Positions 1 to 8,360 of a stretch of DNA of 61,286 nt are shown here, piece by piece (the first letter of the stretch is position 1; every line of letters starts with the position of its first letter). A model generated the notes under the pieces. That model saw only the letters and a program-made list of their open reading frames with translations. It was not told the origin of the DNA and made no database searches. A program made the translations under genes and the position numbers. The DNA lies in contig NZ_PAQR01000033.1 in NCBI RefSeq assembly GCF_002709775.1, positions 1-61,286 of the forward strand. Reading direction: 5' to 3'. This stretch comes from Thalassospira sp. GTDB lineage: Bacteria; Pseudomonadota; Alphaproteobacteria; Rhodospirillales; Thalassospiraceae.

Positions 1-59
1 ACAATCAGGGCGGCCATCACGGCGGGCAGCACTATGGGAACAACAATCCAGTCACCCAT
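1..59 (-). CDS. mrpD: Mrp/Pha cation antiporter subunit D, N-terminal fragment
   Basis: Only the first 19 codons lie in the window; the gene runs off the left edge. The ATG at 59 overlaps the TGA of the upstream subunit C gene by one base (TGATG), which implies translational coupling. The visible peptide begins MGDWIVVPIVLP, a hydrophobic N-terminus as expected for the NuoM/NuoN-like MrpD proton-channel subunit. The assignment rests mainly on the conserved A-C-D gene order of mrp operons, because too little protein is visible for motif evidence. Confidence 0.6.
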   Translation of the reverse strand, partial: MGDWIVVPIVLPAVMAALI

Positions 60-415
60 CAGTTTTTATCTCCTGCTTCGGATGGCTCACCAACCGGGCG
101 ACCGTCAACATGGTCATTGCCGATTTCAAGATAAGCCCTGATCGCAAGAACCACGATCAGAGCGGTCATGCCGAATGAAATCACAATCGCCGTCAGGACA
201 AGTGCCTGGGGCAACGGATCGGTATATTCGGTCACGCCATCACGAAGGATCGGCGGCATATTGATGGTCAAACGGCCCATCGCGAAAAGGAAAACGTTCA
301 CGGCATAGGACAACAAAGCCAACCCGATCACTGCCGGGAAGGTCCGCCCGCGCAGCAACAGATAGGTGCCACACGTTGTCAGAAGCCCGATACTACTTGC
401 GACAAGAAATTCCAT
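59..415 (-). CDS. mrpC: Mrp/Pha Na+(K+)/H+ antiporter subunit C (NuoK-like)
   Basis: Small inner-membrane subunit of the multi-subunit Mrp/Pha cation/proton antiporter, homologous to NuoK of complex I. The 118-residue protein starting MEFLVASSIGLLTTCGTYLL has three hydrophobic segments (about 3-22, 27-46 and 70-95) and the NuoK-like run NMPPIL followed by DPLPQALVLTAIVI, which is diagnostic. The frame extends 21 codons further upstream, but that stretch overlaps the mrpA end and is very basic, so the ATG at 415, one base after the mrpA stop, is preferred. Translation is tightly coupled on both sides. Confidence 0.9.
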   Translation of the reverse strand: MEFLVASSIGLLTTCGTYLLLRGRTFPAVIGLALLSYAVNVFLFAMGRLTINMPPILRDGVTEYTDPLPQALVLTAIVISFGMTALIVVLAIRAYLEIGNDHVDGRPVGEPSEAGDKN

Positions 416-416
416 A

Positions 417-3281
417 TCAGGCCTCCTTTTCCGGCGTTGCCACCGGTGCAGACGGATCGTGATCCATCGGCTCGGCATTTATGTCGACATGTTCTGCCAT
501 GCGTTCGATCTGTGAAAGCTTGGCCAGTGCCAGCATCACAGCCCCGACCACGGTCAGGAACACGCCAAGGTCAAAGCCCATGGCAGATGCCAGCTCAAAC
601 TCGCCAACGATGGGCAGATGAACATGGGTAAAGCCACTGGTCAGGAACGGAAGCCCCGCAACCCAGGCCGAAGCCCCGGTAATTGCCGCGGCAATCACAC
701 CAAGGCCGATCATCCCATGATAATTCACCTTCATGCGGTTCTGGGCCCAGCCAAAGCCGGATGCCATATACTGCATGATCAGGGCGACCGACACGACCAG
801 ACCGGCGATAAAGCCACCACCCGGCTCGTTATGACCCCGCAGGAAGATGTAAACACCGACCATAAGTGACAACGGCAACATCACGCGGGTCGCAACAACC
901 ATCATCATCGGATGGCGGTTCGGCGAACGACGACGTTCAACCACCCAATCAGCAAGACGCCGTGCGGCATCCCCCTTGGTGACCGTTTCAACCAGCGCAA
1001 AGATCGAAAGCGCTGCGATACCAAGCACGATGATCTCGCCAAAGGTATCAAAGCCACGGAAGTCAACGAGGATGACGTTCACAACGTTGGTGCCACCACC
1101 CTCGATCTTCGAGTTCGCCAGATGATAGGACGAGATCGAATTGGGCAGATCACGTGTCATGATTGCCCAGATCGCCCCGCCAACCCCAAGACCGGCCGCG
1201 ATGGAAACAATACCGTCGCGCATCTTACGCCCCGGCAGGCTTTCCTTCGGCGTTTCCTTTGGCAGGATGTTAAGCGCCAGCAACATCAGGATGACTGTTA
1301 CCACCTCGACCGAAATCTGCGTCAGCGCAAGGTCCGGTGCGGACAGATAGATAAAGCCAAGCGATACGATCAGACCAATCACCCCCACCAGAAGAAGGGT
1401 CAGCAGACGGTTGTGATGCAGGAACACAGATGCGACACAGGTCACCATCAACAGCAACCAGCCAATCGCCGCAGGCGGGGAAACTTCAAGAAGCTCACGC
1501 GTGCCCGACTGGAAGTCCGGCTTGGCATAGAAGCCCGAAAGCCCGATGCCAATCGCTCCGATCACCATGATCGCAAGATAGCGCTGCAGCGATCCGTTAT
1601 GCAGATTGTCCGAAACCAGTCGGCTTAGCGCGACAGCCTTGGCAATTCCGCAATCAAACATCGCCTTGGCATCCGGACGCGACAGGTTGGCGGTTGCAGA
1701 CATCAGGCCACCATGGCGCATCAGCAACAGCGAACCACCAATCAGCGCAATCACACTCATGCCAAGTGCCGGTGTCAGACCATGCCAAAGCGAAAGGTGA
1801 TATTCCGGCAACTCACCACCGGTAACAGCACCCGCGGTCGCAGCCACCAGCGGCCCTGCGATGGTTGCCGGGAACAGACCGATCAGAACAACCAGAATGG
1901 TCAGCAAGGCGGGCGGTGCCCACATGCCAAATGGCGGGTCATGCGGATGATGCGGAAGGTTCTCATCCCGCGGCTTGCCCAGCCAGACATGGAAGATAAA
2001 CCGGAAGGAATAAGCCACCGAGAACAGGGCACCAACAGTCGCCAGAAGCGGCAGCACCCAGTTCTGATCAAGCCACATGGTGTGCCATGCTTCCTCAAGC
2101 ATCATTTCCTTGGAAATGAATCCGTTGAACGGAATGACACCGGCCATCGAGGCCGCAGTAATAATCCCGATGGTGCCGGCAATCGGCATCAGGTTCAGCA
2201 AACCGCCAAAGCGACGAATGTCACGGGTCCCGGTTTCATGATCGATGATACCGGCCGTCATAAACAACGCTGCCTTGAAGGTCGCATGGTTGATGATGTG
2301 GAAGACACCGGCAACAGCGGCCATTGGTGTTCCGAAACCAAGCAACATGGTCACGAGACCAAGATGACTGACCGTGGAAAAGGCCAGAAGCCCCTTAAGG
2401 TCATGCTTGAAGATCGCAATCCATGCGCCAAGCACCATGGTCACAAGACCGGCTGTTGCAACGATATAGAACCATTCCGGCGTCCCCGAGAGAACCGGCC
2501 ACATGCGGGCCATCAGGAAGATGCCCGCCTTCACCATTGTGGCCGAGTGCAGATAGGCCGAAACCGGTGTCGGTGCCGCCATCGCATGCGGCAGCCAGAA
2601 GTGGAACGGGAACTGTGCGGATTTGGTAAAGCAGCCCAGCAGGATCAGGATCAAGGCCGGCAGATACATCGGCGATGCCTGGATCAGATCGGCGTTCTGC
2701 AGAATGACGGTCAGATCATAGGACCCGACAATATCGCCAAGGATCAGCATCCCGGCAATCATCGCCAGACCACCGGCCCCCGTCACGGCAAGCGCCATAC
2801 GCGCGCCCTGACGACCAGCCGGAAGATGTTTCCAATAGCCGATCAAAAGGAACGAGGACAGCGACGTCAGTTCCCAGAAAATCAACAGCAGCAGAATGTT
2901 ATCTGACAGAACGATGCCGACCATGGCCCCCTGGAACAACAGCAGGAACACATAGAACCTGCCCATCGGGTCGTCCTTGGAAAGATAGAACCGCGCATAG
3001 ATGATAATCAGCAAGCCGATGCCAAGGATCAGGGTCGCAAACAGCAAGCCCAGCCCATCAAGGAAGAAGGTCACATTCAGACCCAGCTCCGGCAACCAAT
3101 TATAACTGACCTGAAATACCTCGCCGGCAATGACCGCCGGGGCCTTTGCCATCAGCAGGATCAGGGCAAGCAGCGTGACAGAACCGGTCGCTGTCGCACA
3201 TGCGTTGCGCCCGGCCCTGATCATTATGGCGGGTAAGACCGCCCCAATGAAGGGAAGCAAAACAATGAGGGTGAGACTCAT
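417..3281 (-). CDS. mrpA: Mrp/Pha antiporter subunit A fused to subunit B
   Basis: Largest subunit of the Mrp antiporter; its NuoL/ND5-like N-terminal part forms a proton channel in the inner membrane. The protein has 954 residues. The channel part includes the conserved TM5 glutamate (IFWELTSLSSFLL, Glu137), the lysine motif HSATMVKAGIFL and the FHIINHATFKAALFM segment. After about residue 620 comes the MrpA C-terminal extension (LLVGVIGLIVSLGFIYLSAPDLALTQ), and from about 790 an MrpB domain with the motif LRGHNEPGGGFIAGL. A and B are therefore one polypeptide, as in rhizobial PhaA. An AAGG ribosome site lies before the ATG at 3281. It is the first gene of the operon seen here. Confidence 0.95.
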   Translation of the reverse strand: MSLTLIVLLPFIGAVLPAIMIRAGRNACATATGSVTLLALILLMAKAPAVIAGEVFQVSYNWLPELGLNVTFFLDGLGLLFATLILGIGLLIIIYARFYLSKDDPMGRFYVFLLLFQGAMVGIVLSDNILLLLIFWELTSLSSFLLIGYWKHLPAGRQGARMALAVTGAGGLAMIAGMLILGDIVGSYDLTVILQNADLIQASPMYLPALILILLGCFTKSAQFPFHFWLPHAMAAPTPVSAYLHSATMVKAGIFLMARMWPVLSGTPEWFYIVATAGLVTMVLGAWIAIFKHDLKGLLAFSTVSHLGLVTMLLGFGTPMAAVAGVFHIINHATFKAALFMTAGIIDHETGTRDIRRFGGLLNLMPIAGTIGIITAASMAGVIPFNGFISKEMMLEEAWHTMWLDQNWVLPLLATVGALFSVAYSFRFIFHVWLGKPRDENLPHHPHDPPFGMWAPPALLTILVVLIGLFPATIAGPLVAATAGAVTGGELPEYHLSLWHGLTPALGMSVIALIGGSLLLMRHGGLMSATANLSRPDAKAMFDCGIAKAVALSRLVSDNLHNGSLQRYLAIMVIGAIGIGLSGFYAKPDFQSGTRELLEVSPPAAIGWLLLMVTCVASVFLHHNRLLTLLLVGVIGLIVSLGFIYLSAPDLALTQISVEVVTVILMLLALNILPKETPKESLPGRKMRDGIVSIAAGLGVGGAIWAIMTRDLPNSISSYHLANSKIEGGGTNVVNVILVDFRGFDTFGEIIVLGIAALSIFALVETVTKGDAARRLADWVVERRRSPNRHPMMMVVATRVMLPLSLMVGVYIFLRGHNEPGGGFIAGLVVSVALIMQYMASGFGWAQNRMKVNYHGMIGLGVIAAAITGASAWVAGLPFLTSGFTHVHLPIVGEFELASAMGFDLGVFLTVVGAVMLALAKLSQIERMAEHVDINAEPMDHDPSAPVATPEKEA

Positions 3282-3380
3282 GAAAGACCCTTATTTTTGG
3301 ATAGTCGCCGCATCGCCCCCAAAACGCGAGGCAGCAAGAAAATTCCGCCAGAAAGTAATATTAGTACAGTTAATGGTCAA

Positions 3381-3416
3381 GAAAACCCAAACAGCGCAGC
3401 TTTTTAGCTTGCAGCT
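3381..3416 (-). terminator. possible rho-independent terminator after the MFS gene
   Basis: On the minus strand an imperfect hairpin (arms 3405-3416 and 3392-3401, with a bulge) precedes the T-rich run TTTGGGTTTTC, about 50 bases after the MFS stop codon. The stem is imperfect, so this is weak. It would separate the MFS transcript from the mrp operon, whose promoter must then also lie in 3282-3465. Confidence 0.3.
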
Positions 3417-3465
3417 GTCAAGTGAAGACGATCACGCGAAATTACAACCTTGCACGGTCAAAAAG

Positions 3466-4674
3466 TCACTTTCTGCCACCGGCAAGCTGTATTGCCTCTG
3501 GCATCATGCGCAATCGAACCATCGCAATCGTGCCCAAGACTGGGCCAGCCGCCAGCATGGCAAATGCGCCCCACCAACCGGTCTGATCGGCAATCACCGG
3601 CACCAGATGGATCGAAACAAGAGCAATCAGGAACCCGATAGCATTTTGCAGGGTCAATGCGGTGCCGACCTGATGGGGATCGGCGAGCTCGATCACACAG
3701 GATGAAAACTGCGCAGAGTCTGCGACAACCGAAATTCCCCAAACAATACAAATCACAAGCAGCACAACAAACGATGCATCAGCCAAGCTACCGGCAATGA
3801 GCGCACAGGCTCCGCTGACCACCATGGCGGCAATCGTCACCGTCGTGCGCCCGATCCGGTCTGCGTAATAGCCACCGGCCAAAGACCCGAAGGCACCGAC
3901 ACCAACGATGGCAAAGGTCGACAAAGCCGACCAGACACCGGGATTATCAACCATGCGTTCGGAAAAGGCGCCATACAGGAACAAACCGATCCAGCCCCAC
4001 ATGGCATAAAGCTCCCACATGTGACCGAAATAGCCATAGCACGCATGACGCAGTGCCTTGTTTGACCAGATCTTGCCCACCATCCTCGGATCAAAACGCG
4101 GCGACCGTCCCGGTGTGCCACCCAGATGTACGAACAAGATGGCAATCGCGGCGAGATAGGCAGTGACACTGGCAGTAATGATCACATATCGCCAATCAAG
4201 TGGTACCGCGACCGCAAACAGATGCGGCATGGCCGACCCCATCGTCAGCGCCCCGACCAGAAGCCCGACCAGAAACCCGGTATCACCCCGCGACCAGGTC
4301 GCGACCATCTTCATGCCGATGGGATAAATCCCTGCCATACAGACGCCCGTGATCAGACGCAGCAGGATCACCACAACACCATCAATGGGAACCACAAGGA
4401 TCAGGATATTGGCCGTCGCGGCAATGATCGCCGATGCCGCCCAGAAACGCCGGGGCTCGATACGGTCTGCCAGACCAAGGATCGCGCTGCAGACAGTTCC
4501 CAGAACAAAGCCCAGCAAGACCGCGCTGGTAAACAGCGATGACTGCAATGCCCCAATGCCAAACTCGCTGCGCAATTGCGGCAACACGGCCGTTGCGGAA
4601 AACCACAAGGCAAGCGCCATCAACTGGCAAATCGTGATCATGGAAACGGCAAATGCCTTGTTAGTCCTTGCCAT
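3466..4674 (-). CDS. MFS transporter, substrate unknown
   Basis: Inner-membrane major facilitator superfamily permease of 402 residues with about 12 hydrophobic helices. The loop between helices 2 and 3 carries a variant of the MFS signature (GLADRIEPRRFWAAS), repeated after helix 8 as GYYADRIGRTTVTIAAM. The N-terminus (ICQLMALALWFSATAVLPQL) and WRYVIITASVTAYL resemble a group often annotated as nitrate/nitrite- or YnfM-like transporters, but no substrate-binding motif is recognisable. It lies 59 bp downstream of the trans-sulfuration enzyme gene on the same strand, so the two may be cotranscribed. Function beyond transport is not supported. Confidence 0.85.
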   Translation of the reverse strand: MARTNKAFAVSMITICQLMALALWFSATAVLPQLRSEFGIGALQSSLFTSAVLLGFVLGTVCSAILGLADRIEPRRFWAASAIIAATANILILVVPIDGVVVILLRLITGVCMAGIYPIGMKMVATWSRGDTGFLVGLLVGALTMGSAMPHLFAVAVPLDWRYVIITASVTAYLAAIAILFVHLGGTPGRSPRFDPRMVGKIWSNKALRHACYGYFGHMWELYAMWGWIGLFLYGAFSERMVDNPGVWSALSTFAIVGVGAFGSLAGGYYADRIGRTTVTIAAMVVSGACALIAGSLADASFVVLLVICIVWGISVVADSAQFSSCVIELADPHQVGTALTLQNAIGFLIALVSIHLVPVIADQTGWWGAFAMLAAGPVLGTIAMVRLRMMPEAIQLAGGRK

Positions 4675-4733
4675 TACTTCCCCGGTGTCATCTGGCCGCT
4701 AATGTCGCTCGCGTACAATCACGATCAAAAAAT

Positions 4734-5900
4734 CTAAGATGCTATCGCATCAACAATCGACTGCAGGTCCCGCCACAAATCATCGGGATCTTCCAAGCCA
4801 ATACTGATCCGCAAGATCATATTGGCATCGCCGGGCCATGGGAACGTCCTATCTGCTGCGACCGACATCGGCGCCAGCAAACTATGCGTGCCACCCCACG
4901 ATGCCCCGATCGAGAAGGTTTTGGCACAATCGATCGCCTCAGTCACGAATGATACCTTTTCATCGGGAATGACGATGCTGAACACACCACTGGCACCAGA
5001 AAAGTCACGTTTCCAAAGTGCGTGTCCAGGGTCATTCGGCAAGGCGGGATGCAGCACCAGATCGGGCGACACCTGATCACAAATCCGCTGTGCAAACTCA
5101 AGGGCCACCTTCTGCGAATGGCGCAACCGCAATGGCATTGTTTCAAGACCACGCAAAACAAGTGCGCAATCATCAGGCGACACACCCAGCCCCATCATGC
5201 TCATCATTGATTTCAATGACAGGAACCAATCGCGATCACGTACAGAAACCGACCCCATCAAAACGTCTGAATGCCCGCCTGGATATTTGGTCAGCGCTTC
5301 AGCCACAAAGTCCACACCAACCGATACCGGCTTGAAATTAAGCGGGGTCGCCCAAGTATTGTCGCAGCCAACCAAGATGTCACTCGCATGCGCCTTGGCA
5401 ACAAGCGCCGTAACATCGCTCATTTCCATCGTGGTGGAACCGGGTGTCTCAACCCAGATCAGGCGCACGGTTTCGTCAAACAACTCCGCTATTTCATCAG
5501 CGGATGCCAACGGGTTGTAAACACGATGGTGAATGCCCCGTGGTGCCAGAAAGTTTTTACAGAACGACCGAACTGGTGCATAGGCGCAATCAGGAACCAA
5601 GACCGTGTCGCCAGGTTTTAAAACCGAAACGAACACCAACATGATTGCTGCCTGCCCGGACGGCAGCAGCAAAGTACCTTCTGCGGTTTGGAGCTCATTG
5701 ATCGCGGCCTGAAGCTTTCGCGTAGTTGGCGTTCCACTCAGCCCATAGCTATAGCCATCCGCTCCGCGCTCTGCCCGATTGGCATAAGCAGCACTATCGG
5801 GAAACACGATGGTCGATGCGCGATGAACGGATGCCGCCAGACTGGCATAGCCTTCTTCGCTTACCTCAGGCGCCCGTACACAAGTTGTTGTATCGCTCAT
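4734..5900 (-). CDS. metC: PLP-dependent trans-sulfuration enzyme, probably cystathionine beta-lyase
   Basis: Cytosolic Cys/Met-metabolism PLP enzyme of 388 residues. Visible motifs are YGLSGTPTTRKLQ near residue 52 (phosphate-cup tyrosine region), PSGQAAI (80-86), the WVETPGSTT segment (149-157), CDNTWATP (179-186) and the Schiff-base lysine in EALTKYPGGHSD (Lys205). The family splits L-cystathionine to homocysteine, pyruvate and ammonia; gamma-lyases and gamma-synthases share the fold, so beta-lyase is the best rather than certain call. The start at 5900 was chosen because AAAGG lies eight bases upstream; an in-frame ATG at 5969 would add 23 residues not typical of the family. Confidence 0.85.
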   Translation of the reverse strand: MSDTTTCVRAPEVSEEGYASLAASVHRASTIVFPDSAAYANRAERGADGYSYGLSGTPTTRKLQAAINELQTAEGTLLLPSGQAAIMLVFVSVLKPGDTVLVPDCAYAPVRSFCKNFLAPRGIHHRVYNPLASADEIAELFDETVRLIWVETPGSTTMEMSDVTALVAKAHASDILVGCDNTWATPLNFKPVSVGVDFVAEALTKYPGGHSDVLMGSVSVRDRDWFLSLKSMMSMMGLGVSPDDCALVLRGLETMPLRLRHSQKVALEFAQRICDQVSPDLVLHPALPNDPGHALWKRDFSGASGVFSIVIPDEKVSFVTEAIDCAKTFSIGASWGGTHSLLAPMSVAADRTFPWPGDANMILRISIGLEDPDDLWRDLQSIVDAIAS

Positions 5901-6045
5901 TTGGCTAACCTTTTCTGGATCATCAAGCTTACCAATGAAGTTGTTGCTGATAACACTAGCCCCAAACAATCAATAGTCTCTTACATTTTTTAGAACCTTT
6001 GTCGGTAAACGGTTCGATCTTCAAGGGAGTGTCGTTTTTAGCCCA

Positions 6046-6087
6046 GCGATGCAAAAAGAAATGCCGCCGGTCGAAACCGGACGGCAT
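6046..6087 (-). terminator. rho-independent terminator of the liv/acyl-CoA ligase operon
   Basis: Read on the minus strand, an ATGCCGtCCGGT / ACCGGCGGCAT stem with one bulged base (6061-6087) is followed by TTCTTTTTGC. It lies about 45 bases after the stop of the PaaK-like gene, the last gene of the operon. Confidence 0.8.
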
Positions 6088-6131
6088 CAAGTTTCCCGAG
6101 CGGGAATGAAACGTTAAGTCAGTTAACTTAA

Positions 6132-7367
6132 TCAACCATGGTCGCGCTGATCATCAATCACCTTGCCATCATTGGGCAAGCTACCGGTTTCGGCTGCCAC
6201 AACAGCACCACGCAGCTTGCAAACACTGGCGAGCGTCTCGGCAATCGCATCAAACTGGCTGGCGTCAATGCCCTCGCAGTTGAGCGTCATGGTGTCATTG
6301 TCGTTTTCGCGCGTGACCACAAGGCGGGCCTTGGTGATCCCGTCATGGCGTTTGACGACTTCAGCAATCTGTTGCGGATGGACAAACATGCCCTTGATCT
6401 TGGTTGTCTGATCGGCACGCCCCATCCAGCCCTTGATAAGATGGTTGGTGCGCCCACAGCCACTTTCACCCGGCGCAATCGCCGACAGATCACCGGTCGC
6501 AAAGCGGATCAGCGGATAGTCCATATTAAGGGTGGTAACGACAACCTCACCAACCTCGCCCTCTGCCACCGGCTCGCCAGTACCCGGACGGACGATTTCA
6601 AGAATGATGTCTTCGGCAACGATCATGCCGTTCTTGGCATCACTTTCGTAGGCAATCAGACCAAGGTCGGCACTGGCATAGCATTGCAGCATGGCGATAT
6701 CACGTTCGGCAAACCAGGCCCGAAGACTTTCCGGAAGCGCCTCGCCCGATACCAGCGCAAGTTTGATCGAGCTGATATCAGCACCAAGTTCCTCGGCCTT
6801 TTCGATCAGGATCTTCAGGAAGGATGGCGTACCGCTATAGCCTGCTGGCTTAAGGTCGCTGATCGCCTTGACCTGTGCTTCGCTTTGCCCGACACCAGCC
6901 GGAACGACAACGCAACCGCACGCACGTGCACCACTGTCAAAGATAAAGCCGCCCGGTGTCAGGTGATAAGACAGGCAGTTATGCACGATATCGCCCGGGC
7001 GGAAGCCCGCAGCAAAGAACGCACGCCCCATCCGCCACCAGTCATCGCCTTTGCCCTGCGGGTCATAGATCGGACCGGGGCTTTGGAACAGGCGCGCCAT
7101 CGCGGGGATCGGCGTTGCATTCAGACCTGCCAGTGGCGGTTCCTTGGCCTGTGCATCAATCAGGTCGGATTTGCGCGTCACCGGCAGTTTTGCCAAGGCT
7201 TCGCGGGTGGTGATCGACTGAACGTCAACATCGGCAAGCATCCGGCCATAGGCAGCGGATTTTGATTTGGCATGATGCAAAATACGCGGCAAGGCTGCCA
7301 TCAGGCCAGCCTCGCGGCTTTCCTGGGTTCGCGTTTCGCGCTCGTCAAAATAAGTCTTAAGCATCAT
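6132..7367 (-). CDS. PaaK-like AMP-binding protein (phenylacetate-CoA ligase family), altered P-loop
   Basis: Adenylate-forming enzyme family member of 411 residues. It follows PaaK architecture: an N-terminal ATP-binding domain, a PLIRFATGDLSAI segment matching the A7/A8 region, and a C-terminal domain ending in TKIKGMFVHPQQI (A10-like lysine). The family couples aryl acids to CoA with ATP. Oddly, the glycine-rich SSGTTGxPT P-loop of PaaK is replaced by QSPGPIYDPQG at 95-105. It is the last gene of the transporter cluster, 58 bp after livF, and probably handles the transported acid or its CoA ester. Substrate and even ligase activity are inferred. Two ATGs at 7367 and 7364 are equivalent as starts. 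Confidence 0.8.
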   Translation of the reverse strand: MMLKTYFDERETRTQESREAGLMAALPRILHHAKSKSAAYGRMLADVDVQSITTREALAKLPVTRKSDLIDAQAKEPPLAGLNATPIPAMARLFQSPGPIYDPQGKGDDWWRMGRAFFAAGFRPGDIVHNCLSYHLTPGGFIFDSGARACGCVVVPAGVGQSEAQVKAISDLKPAGYSGTPSFLKILIEKAEELGADISSIKLALVSGEALPESLRAWFAERDIAMLQCYASADLGLIAYESDAKNGMIVAEDIILEIVRPGTGEPVAEGEVGEVVVTTLNMDYPLIRFATGDLSAIAPGESGCGRTNHLIKGWMGRADQTTKIKGMFVHPQQIAEVVKRHDGITKARLVVTRENDNDTMTLNCEGIDASQFDAIAETLASVCKLRGAVVAAETGSLPNDGKVIDDQRDHG

Positions 7368-7425
7368 ACCCGTCTTTCATTCAAAGGCGCCAACCACAGA
7401 CATGGATGTGGTTGGCGTATTCATC

Positions 7426-8247
7426 CTAAAGCCAACGTTTGCGGCGTTTGTAGGACTTGATGTTCTTGAAGCTTTTGCGTTCTTCAGAACCGCCGCCGAG
7501 ATAGAACTCCTTGACGTCCTCGTTATTGAGAAGCTCGTCACGGGTGCCATCCAGAACAACCTTACCGCTTTCCATGATGTAACCATAGTCGGCAACTTTA
7601 AGCGCAAAGTTGGCGTTCTGTTCAACGATGAGCATGGTGATGCCCTGCTCGCGATTGATCTTTTCAATGATGCCGAACACTTCCTTGACCAGAAGCGGCG
7701 AAAGCCCCATCGACGGCTCATCAAGCAAGATCATCTTGGGGCGCGCCATAAGCGCACGCCCGATGGCCAGCATCTGCTGTTCGCCACCTGAAAGGTAACC
7801 GGCAAGACCAGTACGTTCCTTAAGGCGCGGGAAATATTCAAAGACCATCTCGATATCGTCTTTGACCTTGTTGTCCTTGCGTGTATAGGCGCCCAGACGC
7901 AGGTTTTCGATACAAGTCATGTCCTCGATGATACGGCGACCTTCCATGACCTGAAACAGGCCGGAGCGCACGATATCCTCGGGGTTGCCATTGGCAATCT
8001 GGTTGCCCATGAAATTGATGTCACCACGGGTGACTTCGCCGTCTTCGGTTTTCAGCAAACCCGAAATCGCTTTCAGCGTTGTGGATTTGCCGGCACCGTT
8101 CGGGCCGAGCAAGGTAACGATCTTGCCTTGCGGAACCTCAAGCGAGACGCCACGCAGGACCAGAATCACCTCGTCATAGACGACTTCGATGTTATTGACC
8201 GACAGCATCGGTTCGGCGGTTTCGACTTTGCGGGCGGGCTCTGCCAT
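7426..8247 (-). CDS. livF: branched-chain-type ABC transporter ATP-binding protein LivF
   Basis: Cytoplasmic ATPase of a HAAT-family (LIV-type) importer, 273 residues. It shows Walker A GPNGAGKS (48-55), the signature LSGGEQQ, Walker B MILLDEPSMGLSP and the LivF-typical IVEQNANFALKVADYGYIMESG. The C-terminus carries a basic tail (KSYKRRKRWL) that ordinary amino-acid LivF proteins lack but that, as I recall, occurs in clusters containing acyl-CoA ligases. The start at 8247 has AAAGGGA seven bases upstream. It pairs with LivG encoded at the far end of the operon. Confidence 0.93.
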   Translation of the reverse strand: MAEPARKVETAEPMLSVNNIEVVYDEVILVLRGVSLEVPQGKIVTLLGPNGAGKSTTLKAISGLLKTEDGEVTRGDINFMGNQIANGNPEDIVRSGLFQVMEGRRIIEDMTCIENLRLGAYTRKDNKVKDDIEMVFEYFPRLKERTGLAGYLSGGEQQMLAIGRALMARPKMILLDEPSMGLSPLLVKEVFGIIEKINREQGITMLIVEQNANFALKVADYGYIMESGKVVLDGTRDELLNNEDVKEFYLGGGSEERKSFKNIKSYKRRKRWL

Positions 8248-8293
8248 GGTGTCCCTTTCGAATTATCGTCTTGTGATCTCCAGCTGTCGGAGA

Positions 8294-8319
8294 CAGGGCA
8301 TCTTGCGTGTTATGCCCTG
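8294..8319 (-). other. perfect 8-bp stem-loop between binding-protein gene and livF
   Basis: CAGGGCAT (8294-8301) and ATGCCCTG (8312-8319) form a perfect stem with a 10-base loop in the 113-bp gap inside the operon. No T-run follows on either strand, so it is not a classical terminator. It is more likely an mRNA-processing or stabilising element that tunes livF relative to the binding protein. Confidence 0.5.
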
Positions 8320-8360
8320 CCCCCGAACAGTCTGGGAGACGTTCTTCTTACTGGTTGATC

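Noticed and set aside
6114..6131. TTAAGTCAGTTAACTTAA near the PaaK-like stop as a CtrA box
   Set aside because: Half-site spacings are 5, 1 and 10, none equal to 7, and the place is downstream of a gene next to its terminator.
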